In this document: positions 48,820-59,862 of the stretch, piece by piece
How the letters are laid out: every line of letters begins with the position of its first letter
Numbering within the stretch: the first letter of the stretch is position 1
From: Cucumis sativus
Taxonomy: Eukaryota > Streptophyta > Magnoliopsida > Cucurbitales > Cucurbitaceae
Reading direction: 5' to 3'
Length of the DNA stretch: 64,000 nucleotides
NCBI RefSeq assembly: GCF_000004075.3
Contig: NC_026660.2
Location: forward strand, 10,602,001 to 10,666,000
The notes under the pieces: generated by a model
Seen by the model: only the letters and a program-made list of their open reading frames with translations
The model's database searches: none
What the model was told of the DNA's origin: nothing
Position numbers and translations under genes: made by a program

Positions 48820-51800
48820 AAAGTGAAGATCATTTCTATTTGTTTGATGCCCCTTTGTTGGCTACAAAAGTTTATATATATATATTATATATAAATGTAT
48901 GAAACGAAAAAAAAGCAAAAAAAAAAAAAAAAAAAAGTATGCATGTGGGGTTCTGAGTTCTTTTAAGATGCAACTAATAATTAGTAAAGTTGATAATGTT
49001 CTACAGAAGAGGAGTAGCCTGCCGCCTAACTTAGAAGAAAAGGGGGTTTTTTATTTTCAGAAAAAGGCCTGAGAGGCATCAGAAATTGCAAGAAAAGTCA
49101 GCTACTTTGGAAAAATTACACAAATCAGTCCCAATGAAGAAGAAGAAGAAACAGAGAGGTTAGGATTTGAAGAGGAAAAAGAGGAATTGCTTATGGGTAT
49201 TTTCGTCATTTAGATTGTTTTCTTTTCTAAATTGTGAAATACTTTTTTGTCATTTTATGGGGTTGGTCCATTTGTTACTTTTTTTTTTCCTTAGCTTTGT
49301 GGGGGAATAAAGCACATGGATTATAGGGTGAACTTGTTGTAATAACACTTGTTTACCATTTCAACTTCTTTTTCTTTTTTTCTTTTTTTCAGGATAAATT
49401 TGTTAGGGCATTGCATTTTCTTGGGAGAAAAATTAATTTTCTTTTTTTATTTTCAATTTTTTTCTATTGATTGTTAGCATTATGTAAGAATATTCATGTT
49501 TGGAAGTTGGATAGTTTTCTTATTTATGCTAAAATTATATTTCCTCCATGCCTTATGTCTCCTATCTTCTTCTCCGTTGATACCCTTTTTAAGTTTCAAT
49601 TTATACTCTACATTTTCGTGGTTATATTCCATTTAAACTTGTAATTGCATCAATGGAATCCTAAATTTAAACAAAAATTTATTTCAATTGTGTACATCTA
49701 TTCTAATTGTCAATTTTGTAAGATCGAGATTTGAAGTTTAATGCACAAATGATTTTCAAAAATAATCGTAACAAATTACCTAAGTTGATTAGCATGCGTG
49801 AAGATTTAGTTGATTCATTTAAACTCTTAAGAAAATTAATTTGACTCGATCTACATTTGGTAAATTTTGTAAGGAGTGCAAAAACATAACCTTTTCTTTT
49901 TCTTTTATTATCATGCTGTATTTTTAAAATGGAAAAATTATACTCCAATACTTTCAAGGTATGTTTAACAATCTATACTCCAAATTGATGTAATAGTAAT
50001 AGAATTTGGTTGACGAATCAATATTCGTGTCTCAAATGCGAAGATAATTAAAATTTTCTATCGCGTTTACTTAGACTTTTGATCATTGATATGTTTCGAT
50101 AGTATAGGTTCTTTTTAAAATAATACATGTGTGATATTTAAATTTACTTTTAGTCCATATTTATAAGAATGAACTCGTTCGAGACCAAATGAATCTATTC
50201 TAAAAAAACATACCGTTTAACAAGTTTCTCAAAATTTTGGAAATGAAAAAACATACCGTTTTTTCATTTTTCTATTCATTCTAATAGAGAATTAACACGA
50301 TACTTTTTTTTCTAAAACAAAATTAATTTTTTTTGCCCCTCCATTTAAACCTTCTCCTCAAGATTAGGAACACAGTTAACTAAAAATGATATTTTAACAA
50401 CAATATTAAAGAAAACCTAAAACTTAGATATGAATTTTCTTTTTTACCCTTTTTATCAATGATTACTGCAATTCATAATATAAAATAACTTCTATATATA
50501 TATATATATAATATTGGATTCCTTTTAATTTATTTGTTGCCTCAGAAAGGAAGAATAATAAAGATGGTTACAGCTTTTACTCTGACTTTATATAGTGTCG
50601 GTGGGAGTGAAAATAAATAAATAAAGTGTATGTATATATATATATATTTTTTAAATTACCCAATTGGAGATTTTAATTTTTTAATTTGATTTCTTGACTT
50701 GAAGTGGAAGTGTGTTCATTGTTCATTTATAACATTTTGGTTTTTTACTTAAATCAATGCATTTTCTTTTTTAATTAGGTTAGTTTGGATAAGCTTTGAT
50801 ATCCAATCTCCCAATTATGAATACCTCAAACTTAGGTTGTTTTTCTTTTTTCTTTTTCCTTTTTAATTATTACCATAACCATTGATTCATTTAAGTATGT
50901 GCAAAGCATACTCGAGCATTTTGGATTAGGGCTTCATCATTTCTCAAACCAAAAAAAACTAACTCATTTGTTTGTTAGACTTTGTACATTAAATTCAATG
51001 ATTTTCACAATGAGTTCCATTTTCTAAGATTTAGTCACTGAAAGTTGGATTCATATATTACCGTTTTTCTTAATCTATTGTTTAAAATTTAGGAACTGTT
51101 TAGCGATTATTATAGTGCATGAATTCTAACAATTTGTGTTAGGATTACAAATTAAGTTTAAGTAGCAAATAAAGAGAGAGTATTTATAATAAACACTTTT
51201 AAATAGTTTTACTGAGCTAAGTGTAGATTATAACAATCAAAAACTTCAAGTATGATAATAGATATCTCAAACATTGAGTGAACGATACTAAGACAAATAG
51301 GTGCATAGACAAGTACATATTTAGTTAATATTTCACATCCGAAAATAGTTTACTCTCAAAGAATCCAATGGTCTATATTTATATGCAACTTGATATCCGT
51401 ATTTATAGCTAACATGTGTAAAAATGTTTTAGGGTCTACCTAGTAATGCCAACAACTCATGTACTCTCTTAGATATCACACGATGCGATGTCGAAATTTT
51501 TTCAACATTATAGTATATTTATTCGAAATTCATAAATAATAATGATTGAAAAAAGAGTTTTCAAAAAAGATAAATTTTACGAGATTTAGAAGAATATATA
51601 TTATGGTTGAGTTTAGTAACCAAACCCACCCTTGTTGAGGTGAATATATTTATGTTGAACATTAAATTATGAGTAACATAAGATCTCATATTCATATAGT
51701 TGGTAGTGAAAATATTTGGTTATATATTATGATTAGTAAATTATGATAAATAGTTTATTATTATTTAATTGAGATATAGGAAAAGAGTATTAAAGAGGAA

Positions 51801-52896
51801 GTGAAGATGAAGAACAAGTGGATCTGACAAGATGCTCAAAATAATTAATGCCTAACATATTAAATAAATGTTACCTTTTCACTTCCACTATAACAAATGG
51901 GCAACAAATTAATAATCAAAACAATTTAACTCTTATAATTCGAGTTGGAATTAAGTGCTTAATTTGCTTTTATATATAACAAAAATATTTTATTTGACAT
52001 TGGAAAGAAAAACAAAAGATCAAAAAACTTATTTGGTTGCAGGTGTTGTTTTGAATGTGTGAAATATTTCAATAGGACAAATGTGTCTATTGTTGAGGTA
52101 CATAGATGTTTAGAGTTTGGTTCAAAATATTTTAGATTAACTAATAAATAAATTTAATTTTTGAACTTTTTTTCTTATTTGAATCTAACTTGTTTAAAAG
52201 TAGGTTGGTAATTCAATTTTTATTGAAAAGTAGTTGTGTTGCATGGAAAATGTTCGAGAGAAAGTGGTAGGCTGTTTAAGTACTACGAAAAAAAGTTTGT
52301 ATGTTTAGCTTTTAATTATTCCAATTGGACGCATTTTGCTCATTCATATGAGTTATATAACGAAATTGTAATACTAGATTAATGTGCCGTTATATTCTAC
52401 ATTGGATGCTCTAAATGCTTAAACTTCGAAATATAAAGTTGAAAATATTCTAATTATTCTTGTGTTTTTTTGTTTCCTTGCTTCTCTCTTAAATTCTTTG
52501 TTATACTATCACGTTTTTTCAATGATACAAACAAAGGATGAGTACAAATTGAATTGTGTCGATGGAGATGGGATATTTTGGAATGTGTCCTAATCGTAAT
52601 GCTAAACATAAACATATGAGAAGACTAATCCACCTCGATCATGACCAAATAATATAAAAGGAAATTATATTTCATTTTAGGCTCCCAAAGTAGTAGTGGT
52701 GACCAACAAACTGTCTAATTCAGAAGTACTTCTAAAGTTTTCCACTTTCAAACAATAAGATAAAAGCTAAATTGTTAGATTTTTCAAATTAAGAACTTCT
52801 ATATATAGATAATAAGTTAGCATGTGAAATTTTACTTCATTCTAAAAAAATTCAGCCTATAGGGTCGTGAAAAATTTCAGCCTTTTTTATTACTTA

Positions 52897-53872
52897 GGGT
52901 CCTTTTGGTAACGTTTTCGTTATCTATTTTCTATTTTTGTTTTCATTTTTAAGAAACAAATGTGTATTTGGTAACCTTTCCTATTTCTTGTTCTAAAAAA
53001 AAGTAGAAACGTTTCTCATTTTATAAGAAATTATTGGGAAAAGAAAAATATTTCCGTTCCCGTTTCTCAATTATTTCTATTGATTTTTTTTTCTTTTTCT
53101 CAATTGTTTTTATTGGTTTCCTTTTCATTTTTCTCAAATTCTTTTTATTCATTTCTTTTTTCTTTTTTTCAATTGTTTTTCTATTTCATTTTCCTTTTTC
53201 ATTTTCCTCTTGTGATTTCCTTTTTCCTCCTCTTATTTTCATTTTCCCCAAATAACCACTCTCCATGTGGTTTTCTTTTTCTTCCTCTTATCTTCATCAT
53301 CTTTTTCAAATAATCATTATCTTCCTCTTCCTCTAATCGTCTTCATCATCTTCACTATCTTCCTCTTCATCTCTCATCGTCTTCCTTTACACAACACCTT
53401 CTTCTTCGCTAGATATGAGTTTTCATCTTCCTCTTTGCGTGAATTGTGTTTTCGCTGATTTTATCCGTGAATTTTTGTCTTCCTCTTTGTCGTGGATTTT
53501 TGTCTTTCTCTCGCCAGCTCTGTCCTTCAGATCTCAATCTTCATCTTGTTCTCCATAAGATTACAAAGAAAACTTTCCAATCTAGGTTCGATAAATTTAT
53601 TTTTTTGATGCTTAATGGAGGACATATATTTTTTGTTTGATGTTTAATTGAATTAAATGTGAATAAAATAAAAAAATAAATCTAAAAAAAATCAAGAAAT
53701 AAGAAACAATTATCAAACGCATTTTCTGTTTTTTTTTCTTGTCTTTTTTCAAGAAACAAGAAACAAAAACGGTTATTAAACACATTTCTATTTCTTGATC
53801 TAAAAAAGGAGGAACAAGAAACGAGAAACATGGAACAAGAAACATGAAACATAAACGTTACCAAACAGACCC
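52897..53872. mobile_element. Tourist/Harbinger-like non-autonomous DNA transposon
   Basis: The left end reads GGGTCCTTTTGGTAACG; the right end, on the other strand, GGGTCTGTTTGGTAACG. The inverted similarity continues imperfectly inward for roughly 100 bp or more, with repeated GTTTCTTGTTC-type words. Both ends are flanked by TTA (52894-52896 and 53873-53875), the 3-bp target duplication typical of PIF/Harbinger elements. The 976-bp body carries a strongly pyrimidine-rich central tract and no transposase. Confidence 0.75.
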
Positions 53873-54778
53873 TTAGAAATCTAATGGGGAAAATTTTAAC
53901 TATACTTATAAAAAAAGAAAACAACTTAAGAATAAATTAATAATATTTAGAGAAAAGATAAAGAATATGTTTCATATTTAATGTGTATAAGTTCTATAAA
54001 CAATTGTTATAACTTTTTATTTACAAAATATATATCAATATCACACCCATATTTTATTCATATAACAATAAAATAAAGATTTTGATACGAATGTTCTTTC
54101 TTTTGTGTTGTTGGTTGTGCCTTTGAACTTCTCTTTTTAGTAACTTTTACCGTTATATTGTATTTGTTTTTTGACATTGACATCGATGAATTGATGGATG
54201 AAATCTCTTATTTTTCTTTATTCCAATGAAATGTAGATAAATCATAACATCATCTAAAAAAGAGTAAGAAATGGATAGAATTTTAAATAGTATGAATCAC
54301 AAACAAATCTATCACATATCATTGACACTCATTAGCATTTGGGATCTATACAATAATAATTGGATGTGTGGACTTTTTTTTCTCAAGTAAAACAAGTTAA
54401 AAAAATATATGTGGTAGAAGTTGATTCAATTGCAAATCTATAATTTTGCATTCAAAATTTATTTGTCAATTTTCCTATGTGTCATAGTTGATGTTTACAT
54501 TTGTCTAATATATTCTGTAAGATGATGTAGTTTAGTCTATAAAATTTCTAAAATTTAATTTTGTATCGATTCTTTCGAATTTCTTAAATTGATTTTTTAT
54601 CTTTTTCAAATAAAATGTTGAACTTTTAGTTAAATTCTAAATAAAAATAAATAAATAGTATTTAAAAAAGAACTTTGGTTTGGTTTTTTAATATATATAA
54701 GTAAGAAGTAGAAAAATTAGAAGTTGAATGTGTATTTATTGATGGTGTGAAAGATTAAAATTAAAGAATTGAAGAAGG

Positions 54779-54784
54779 AAAAAA
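54779..54784 (-). terminator. Pol III T-run terminator of tRNA-Leu
   Basis: Six T on the minus strand immediately after the discriminator base. Confidence 0.85.
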
Positions 54785-54867
54785 TGCTGGCTGTGGGGTT
54801 CGAACCCACGCGCACTTATGTGCAGAAGATCTTAAGTCTTCCCCCTTAACCACTCGGGCAAACCAGC
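54785..54867 (-). tRNA. tRNA-Leu(UAA)
   Basis: Read on the minus strand, the 83-nt sequence folds as a class II tRNA. The acceptor stem GCTGGTT pairs with AGCCAGC plus discriminator A (one G-T pair). The D-arm contains GAGTGGTTAAGG. The anticodon stem GAAGA/TCTTC encloses CTTAAGA, with anticodon TAA. There is a long variable arm, and a T-arm GTGGG-TTCGAAC-CCCAC. No intron; CCA is not encoded. A run of six T follows directly on the minus strand (plus 54779-54784), a Pol III terminator. Confidence 0.96.
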
Positions 54868-55645
54868 TCTTTTGATTCCATACATTAAACTATATTATGT
54901 ATAATTTGTTCTTTCTTAAGGATCATCTTTAATATGGAAAAATGAGTTGTTAATACGTAGTGTTTTTAACACCCCATTGTGATTTTAATATATCTTAAAG
55001 AACCACTTTGTAACAATCATTCATTAATCAAAATTCTATATGTAAATTGAGTAATTCATTCTCAAACCACTATCGTTGAAGTAATTTCACCTTGGGTAAA
55101 TTTTAAGGTGTTTTACAAAACACATCTTCTACCGTGCGCTCAAAATTAATTTAATATTCAATTTTCTTATCAAAATAATGTTAAACAATTTCAAAATCAG
55201 GATACCAAAATGGTTCGAATAATTTCAATGTAGTGGTACACATCATAAATCTAAGATTGATTTTGCCATCGTCAAATATTCAAGCGCATGATATTCAAAT
55301 GAAAATTTTTACAGTTCTCATCAGTGGTTGGTAACATTGTTGTAAAATTTTACCAAACATTTTTTGACTTCCATTGCCACAGAGAAAAAAATAGAGTTCC
55401 AAGATGGGGAATGCAGGCCCCATGAAGAAGGCGAAATTCTACATCATTCATTGTTTGGAAGAATAATAATTGCGAGTACACACCATAACTAGACCATCAA
55501 ACCAAGCACACATTTAACATAATCAATTGATCTCCCTCAGGTTGAACAATCATTTCTCGTTCTACATTCCCAACTCTCAACAAAATTTCAACCTATCTAG
55601 AAAAAAAACATATTGAACCTGTTCAAATATATGCTACTCTTCGTT
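54868..55645. other. spacer with 3' UTR of HD2 copy 1
   Basis: AT-rich. The right part is probably the 3' UTR of the HD2 gene that stops at 55646. Nothing else recognised. Confidence 0.5.
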
Positions 55646-58600
55646 TTACTTACCCCCATGCTTAGCTTTACTGTGTGACTGAAGTGCAACATCGGAACCA
55701 AACGACCTAAATATTGGGGAGAACGAAATATCAGCAGCATAAAAATGCTTCCAGTTTCAGTAAATAATCAATAAAGACAAATGTTACCTGTCACAGGATT
55801 TGCAAGAGAACTGGCCACCAGATTTTGGGGTCTCCAACTTAGCAGCAGGAGTTTTACCAGTTTTTTTGGCTGGATGAGGAGTAGCCGTATGGCCCCCCTT
55901 TTTTGAATCTGCATCAGACAACCGACAGGTTAGGAAGTACTTAGATGGAAATTGAATTTAGAAGTGAGAACAATGATAGAAAATAGTAAACACGGTACCA
56001 AATAATAAACTATGGTTATAATAGTTCAACACACTGTAAAGGATCCCAAACATTGGAATGGAGTTATAACACTCCACCAACTTAAAGTTGGTGGCACAAA
56101 CAACGCTTGAAAGAGCAATGGTAACAACTATAATTTGATATTCTAGAGCAAAGGTAACAATTGTAAAGAATGCTTATATGCCAGGATGTTACCATACCAT
56201 ATGAAATAAATAAATGGCCAAAAAAAATTACCAGTCTTTTCAGGCGTAGCTAACTTTGCCTTCTTAGCAGGAACGGGTGTAGTCTTGGTGGCAGACTCAT
56301 TCAACCTCTTCTTGGCTGATTCAACCTGCAAGGACAAGAGAATCAAAATCATGCCATCTATGTTCGACTAAGGATAAAATGTTTAAACAATAAAACAGAT
56401 ACAAAAAGATGACAACAGTCACATTGACCCACAACACCTTCTTTGGCGTCTCCTCATCACTTTCAGAGTCATCATCTTCTTCATCAGAATTGTCTCCGTC
56501 AAGCATTTCCTACAATTTGTCACAAATGTACGTGTCAACATTCAACCCTCAGATTGTCATCATCAACTATCCTCGAAAAAACTATTGTAATCCCGATTAA
56601 AAATATTTGCAACATGATTCACAGAAGACAATAATGCCTTTGTGGTAGAGATCCAATTACAACCAAACGGCCATGGCCTTGGTTGAAATATGTCATGTAA
56701 ATGAGAAGCCCAAGAACAGAACAGGACATATGGACCAAAATACATCAAATCCCATGTCCTGATCACCTCACAAAGTTAACTGAAAAGGACAACCAGAATC
56801 AGCAATGGGAGTAAGGTTTTGTTTATTCTTTTGTTAGGAAATAGAAACCAAGGAATTTTTAATGGGCCTAACCATAACACAAGATTTCCACTCAAATAAA
56901 AATCAAATTGATTAAAATTCTTGCCATGAATCACTTATATTTGGTTGGTATGGAACAGTTCTTACTGAATGCAACAAAAGAGAGAGAATCTTTCTTATAC
57001 TACCTCATCAGATTCGTCATCTGAATCTTCATCACCATCAGATTCATCATCCTCCGAATCTTCATCATCATCCTTGCTTGGTTTCAAAGGCTTCTTCAGA
57101 GAAGCTTTCTTTGCATCATTACTTTCAACCAAACCAGGCTTCACCCCCTTCGGGCTTGGTTTTCCTGAAAGTACATAACAACAAAATAAATGCACAAAAC
57201 ACCCTACAGCCAAGAATACTAACATTGTCATAATGTGATGCCTTTACCGTTTGGAGCAGAGACCAAGGGAAGTTCTTCATCTTCCGAGGCAGAATCAGAA
57301 TCTTAAAAGAAATAACAAACACTAAGTCAATTGACTACTCAAACTAATAAAAGAAGCCAGAAGTAAATACGAAGACAATGGATCTGATGTTTGTAAAAAA
57401 AACATTCAACTTACCAAGATAACCATCCGTGGTAAGGAGAAAAGAGCAGGTCAAGGAAACCAATGTAAGTTGCAAACTACTGAAAATAGAGAAATACTAC
57501 AAGCCATTGTAAAAACATCAATGTTTTTTCTAAATGACTGCCAATACTTGACCATACTAACTTAGATAACTATCCATACGTATTAATACATGATCATACG
57601 ATTATAGTCTCTTAAATGCCATCTTTAGACTTTTATAAAATTTATAAAATTTAGGTGTAATACATGATCAAGTTTATAGATACAGGTCTAGGAAACCAAA
57701 TTATAAAATTAACACATGATCATAGGATTATAGTCTCTTCAACATCATATGATACAATTATAAAATTTCTTACTAAGATAATTGATTTAAAGATGCATTT
57801 ATTAAGATTTTTAATCAACTAAAAGAAAACAATTCCAAAATACTAATTAAATACTTCAAATTTTAGGGTTGGCCACGAGGCAATAAAAGGTAACAAGTCA
57901 AGTTAATTTATCAAACAATTCAAAGGCTTCACATTATCGTCTAGAGGGCAAATAAAAAATATCAAATTTGAAAGGAAGGATATTGTTCATGATCATCCCC
58001 GTAAGCCTGGTATCCAGCACAGTACACACTTCCACTCTTCCCATTGTGGGAAAGCTCAAATTCCTTCTCAAACACAAGATCAAATGAGAGCTGAGGAAAC
58101 TTCTCTCCAGAGAGAATACCCAAAACAAGCTTCTGGTCACCAATTTTCAAAAAAATAGTCACATTTTCATTTGCTTTTTCCTTCTTTATTTCACCTAGTG
58201 TTGCCTGCATAAAATCATTTCATCATATCCGGTCCATGGGAAAAGTTAACTAAACCAAGAATCTACAGTAAAACTGAGAAAACACACATACACACATTAT
58301 CATTATAACAAGAAACATACCTGTGATAGATGAATCAATTTCTCATTTCCAGGTTTCACAATAAGTGACTGACCAGCCTTGACTTCAACACCTGCAACCC
58401 AAAAACCACAAAGTTTTAGTTCATTAGCCACGAACTAAACAACCCCTGTCAACATTTCACAATCCAAATATAACGAGGCAAACATCATTTCTGAACTAAA
58501 GCCTACTCGAACTGAAAGATATGAGAAGAATGGAAGAAAGAAGGAGAAACCAAGCATGACATACAATACAGATTAGCACTCACATATATTACAAGGAGAA

Positions 58601-58720
58601 CCGGATAAACAAAGGCCAAAACGAGTGGGGGGAAACGTAAAGCATGGATGAACCTCATTAGCTCTAGTTGGTTAAACCAAAAAGAGAGAAAAGGAAGAAT
58701 AGCTTACCCCAAAACTCCAT
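55646..58720 (-). CDS. HD2-type histone deacetylase, copy 1
   Basis: Plant-specific nucleolar/nuclear chromatin repressor. Ten exons, right to left: 58720-58708, 58391-58321, 58204-57984, 57428-57415, 57301-57248, 57164-57004, 56509-56438, 56325-56232, 55908-55788, 55706-55646, giving 293 residues. It opens with the invariant MEFWG, and the nucleoplasmin-like N-domain (1 to about 95) holds H25 and D70, matching the His and Asp held essential in HD2 enzymes. Then come an acidic Asp/Glu/Ser region (about 100-200), a Lys-rich NLS-like part (AKKRLN, PAKKAKL) and a C-terminal C2H2 finger (C269, C272, H285, H290). Intron 3 has AT-AC ends and U12 signals, and exon 4 is only 14 nt. Frame closes only with this model. 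It forms a tandem pair with the gene at 59863-63189. Confidence 0.93.
57429..57983 (-). other. U12-type AT-AC intron in HD2 copy 1
   Basis: On the minus strand the intron begins ATATCCTT straight after exon 3 and ends CCAC before exon 4. A branch-site match TTCCTTGAC (consensus TTCCTTRAY) sits at plus 57450-57458, about 22 nt before the 3' end. The exon 3 tail contains no usable GT donor, and reading through meets a stop after eight codons. Length 555 nt. Confidence 0.88.
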
Positions 58721-59862
58721 TGATGAGTAAGAAAAAGAGACGCTAGGTTTAGAGAAGCCTCGAAAGAAAATGGAATGCGAGAAAACGATGATGGAAATGT
58801 TTAAAGAACTTTATAAAGGAAATTGCCGCCAGGTTTTTGAAGGACTAGGGTTTCAAATAATCGGCCAGATGTGAGTTGGGCCTAGGCCGTATTTCGTGTA
58901 GGAATTAGATTTTGGGTTTGTATTTGAGGCCCAATTAGTTACCCATTAGCTTCGGCCCATGCGAGGGTATTTTAAAAAAGAAATTAAGAATAAATAAATA
59001 TAAATATACAGATATGTAGATTATATTTTTTATAACGAGAAGATTTCTAATATTGAAACTTTTGCTGGGTTTTTTAAGGCCATCCAATTCGTAACATAAA
59101 CGTTTGTTCCACGAATAACTGAATTTTATTTTTTAAAAAAAGGGACATAATTCAAATTATATGTAAATTTAGAATTCAAAACATTACTTATAAACTTACG
59201 TTGAGTTAGATTCCTTAATTTACGGTTCAACAAAATACATTATTTAAATAAACAATTGAACATGATAAGAATAATGAAATAAACTCAAAAAAGGAAAAAC
59301 AACTAAAAAAAATCAGCTTGCATTGTTTATTTCAGTAAAAGAATCCGTATGAAACAGCAAACGGCTAATTTGGTTCAAATTTGCTACCCTGCTTTTACTT
59401 GGAAATAAAATAATAATAATAAAACAATTTAACTAATTCTTGATCTCACCCTTTGAGTACAAAGGTAAGATAAAATATTATTTATATATCAGCATTTTAA
59501 TTTTGAATTGAAAGTTGATGAAATCGAATCACACGATCGTTATAAGAAAATAAAATTTGAAGGACAAAATTTCCAGCTTTCATTCCACTTGAAAGAAAAA
59601 GAAAAGACACAAAAAAATATAGGTGTTCCAAAATTTATATTGAAGTCCTAAAACAGATGCCAACCAGATAACTAATTTCTAAGGGGGGAAAAAGATACAT
59701 AAATTAAACCAAATTCTTCTTCCTCAATGTGAACAAACAATCGCATCTCATTTTACGATCCAAACGCTCAACACAAAATCTTGGCCGAGATCGTAACCTA
59801 TCTAGAGAGTATCGTACTGGAGCTGCAAAATAATATGGCTATCATTCAGCACTTCTTTCATT
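58721..59862. other. spacer between the HD2 genes, with promoter of copy 1
   Basis: The right part is the 3' UTR of HD2 copy 2; the middle is AT-rich; the left part is the promoter of copy 1 (58780-58960). No other gene. Confidence 0.7.
58811..58959 (-). promoter_or_regulatory. promoter of HD2 copy 1: TATA, telo-box, site II motifs
   Basis: A TATA-like TTTATAAA at about 58810-58818 lies ~95 nt upstream of the ATG. A telo-box (AAACCCTAG on the minus strand) is at 58845-58853. GGCCCA/TGGGCC site II motifs are at 58877-58882, 58928-58933 and 58954-58959. This pairing is common in plant genes for ribosomal and nucleolar proteins, fitting nucleolar HD2. Confidence 0.6.

Larger units (their letters stand above)
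48820..54784. other. intergenic region right of the CSLA gene
   Basis: Starts with the CSLA 3' UTR, then about 5.5 kb of AT-rich DNA. The only element I can define is the Harbinger-like insertion at 52897-53872. No gene or RNA was recognised before the tRNA. Confidence 0.65.

Noticed and set aside
53034..53458. Overlapping open frames very rich in Phe, Ser and Leu
   Set aside because: They come from the pyrimidine-rich core of the Harbinger-like element; the composition explains the openness in several frames at once.
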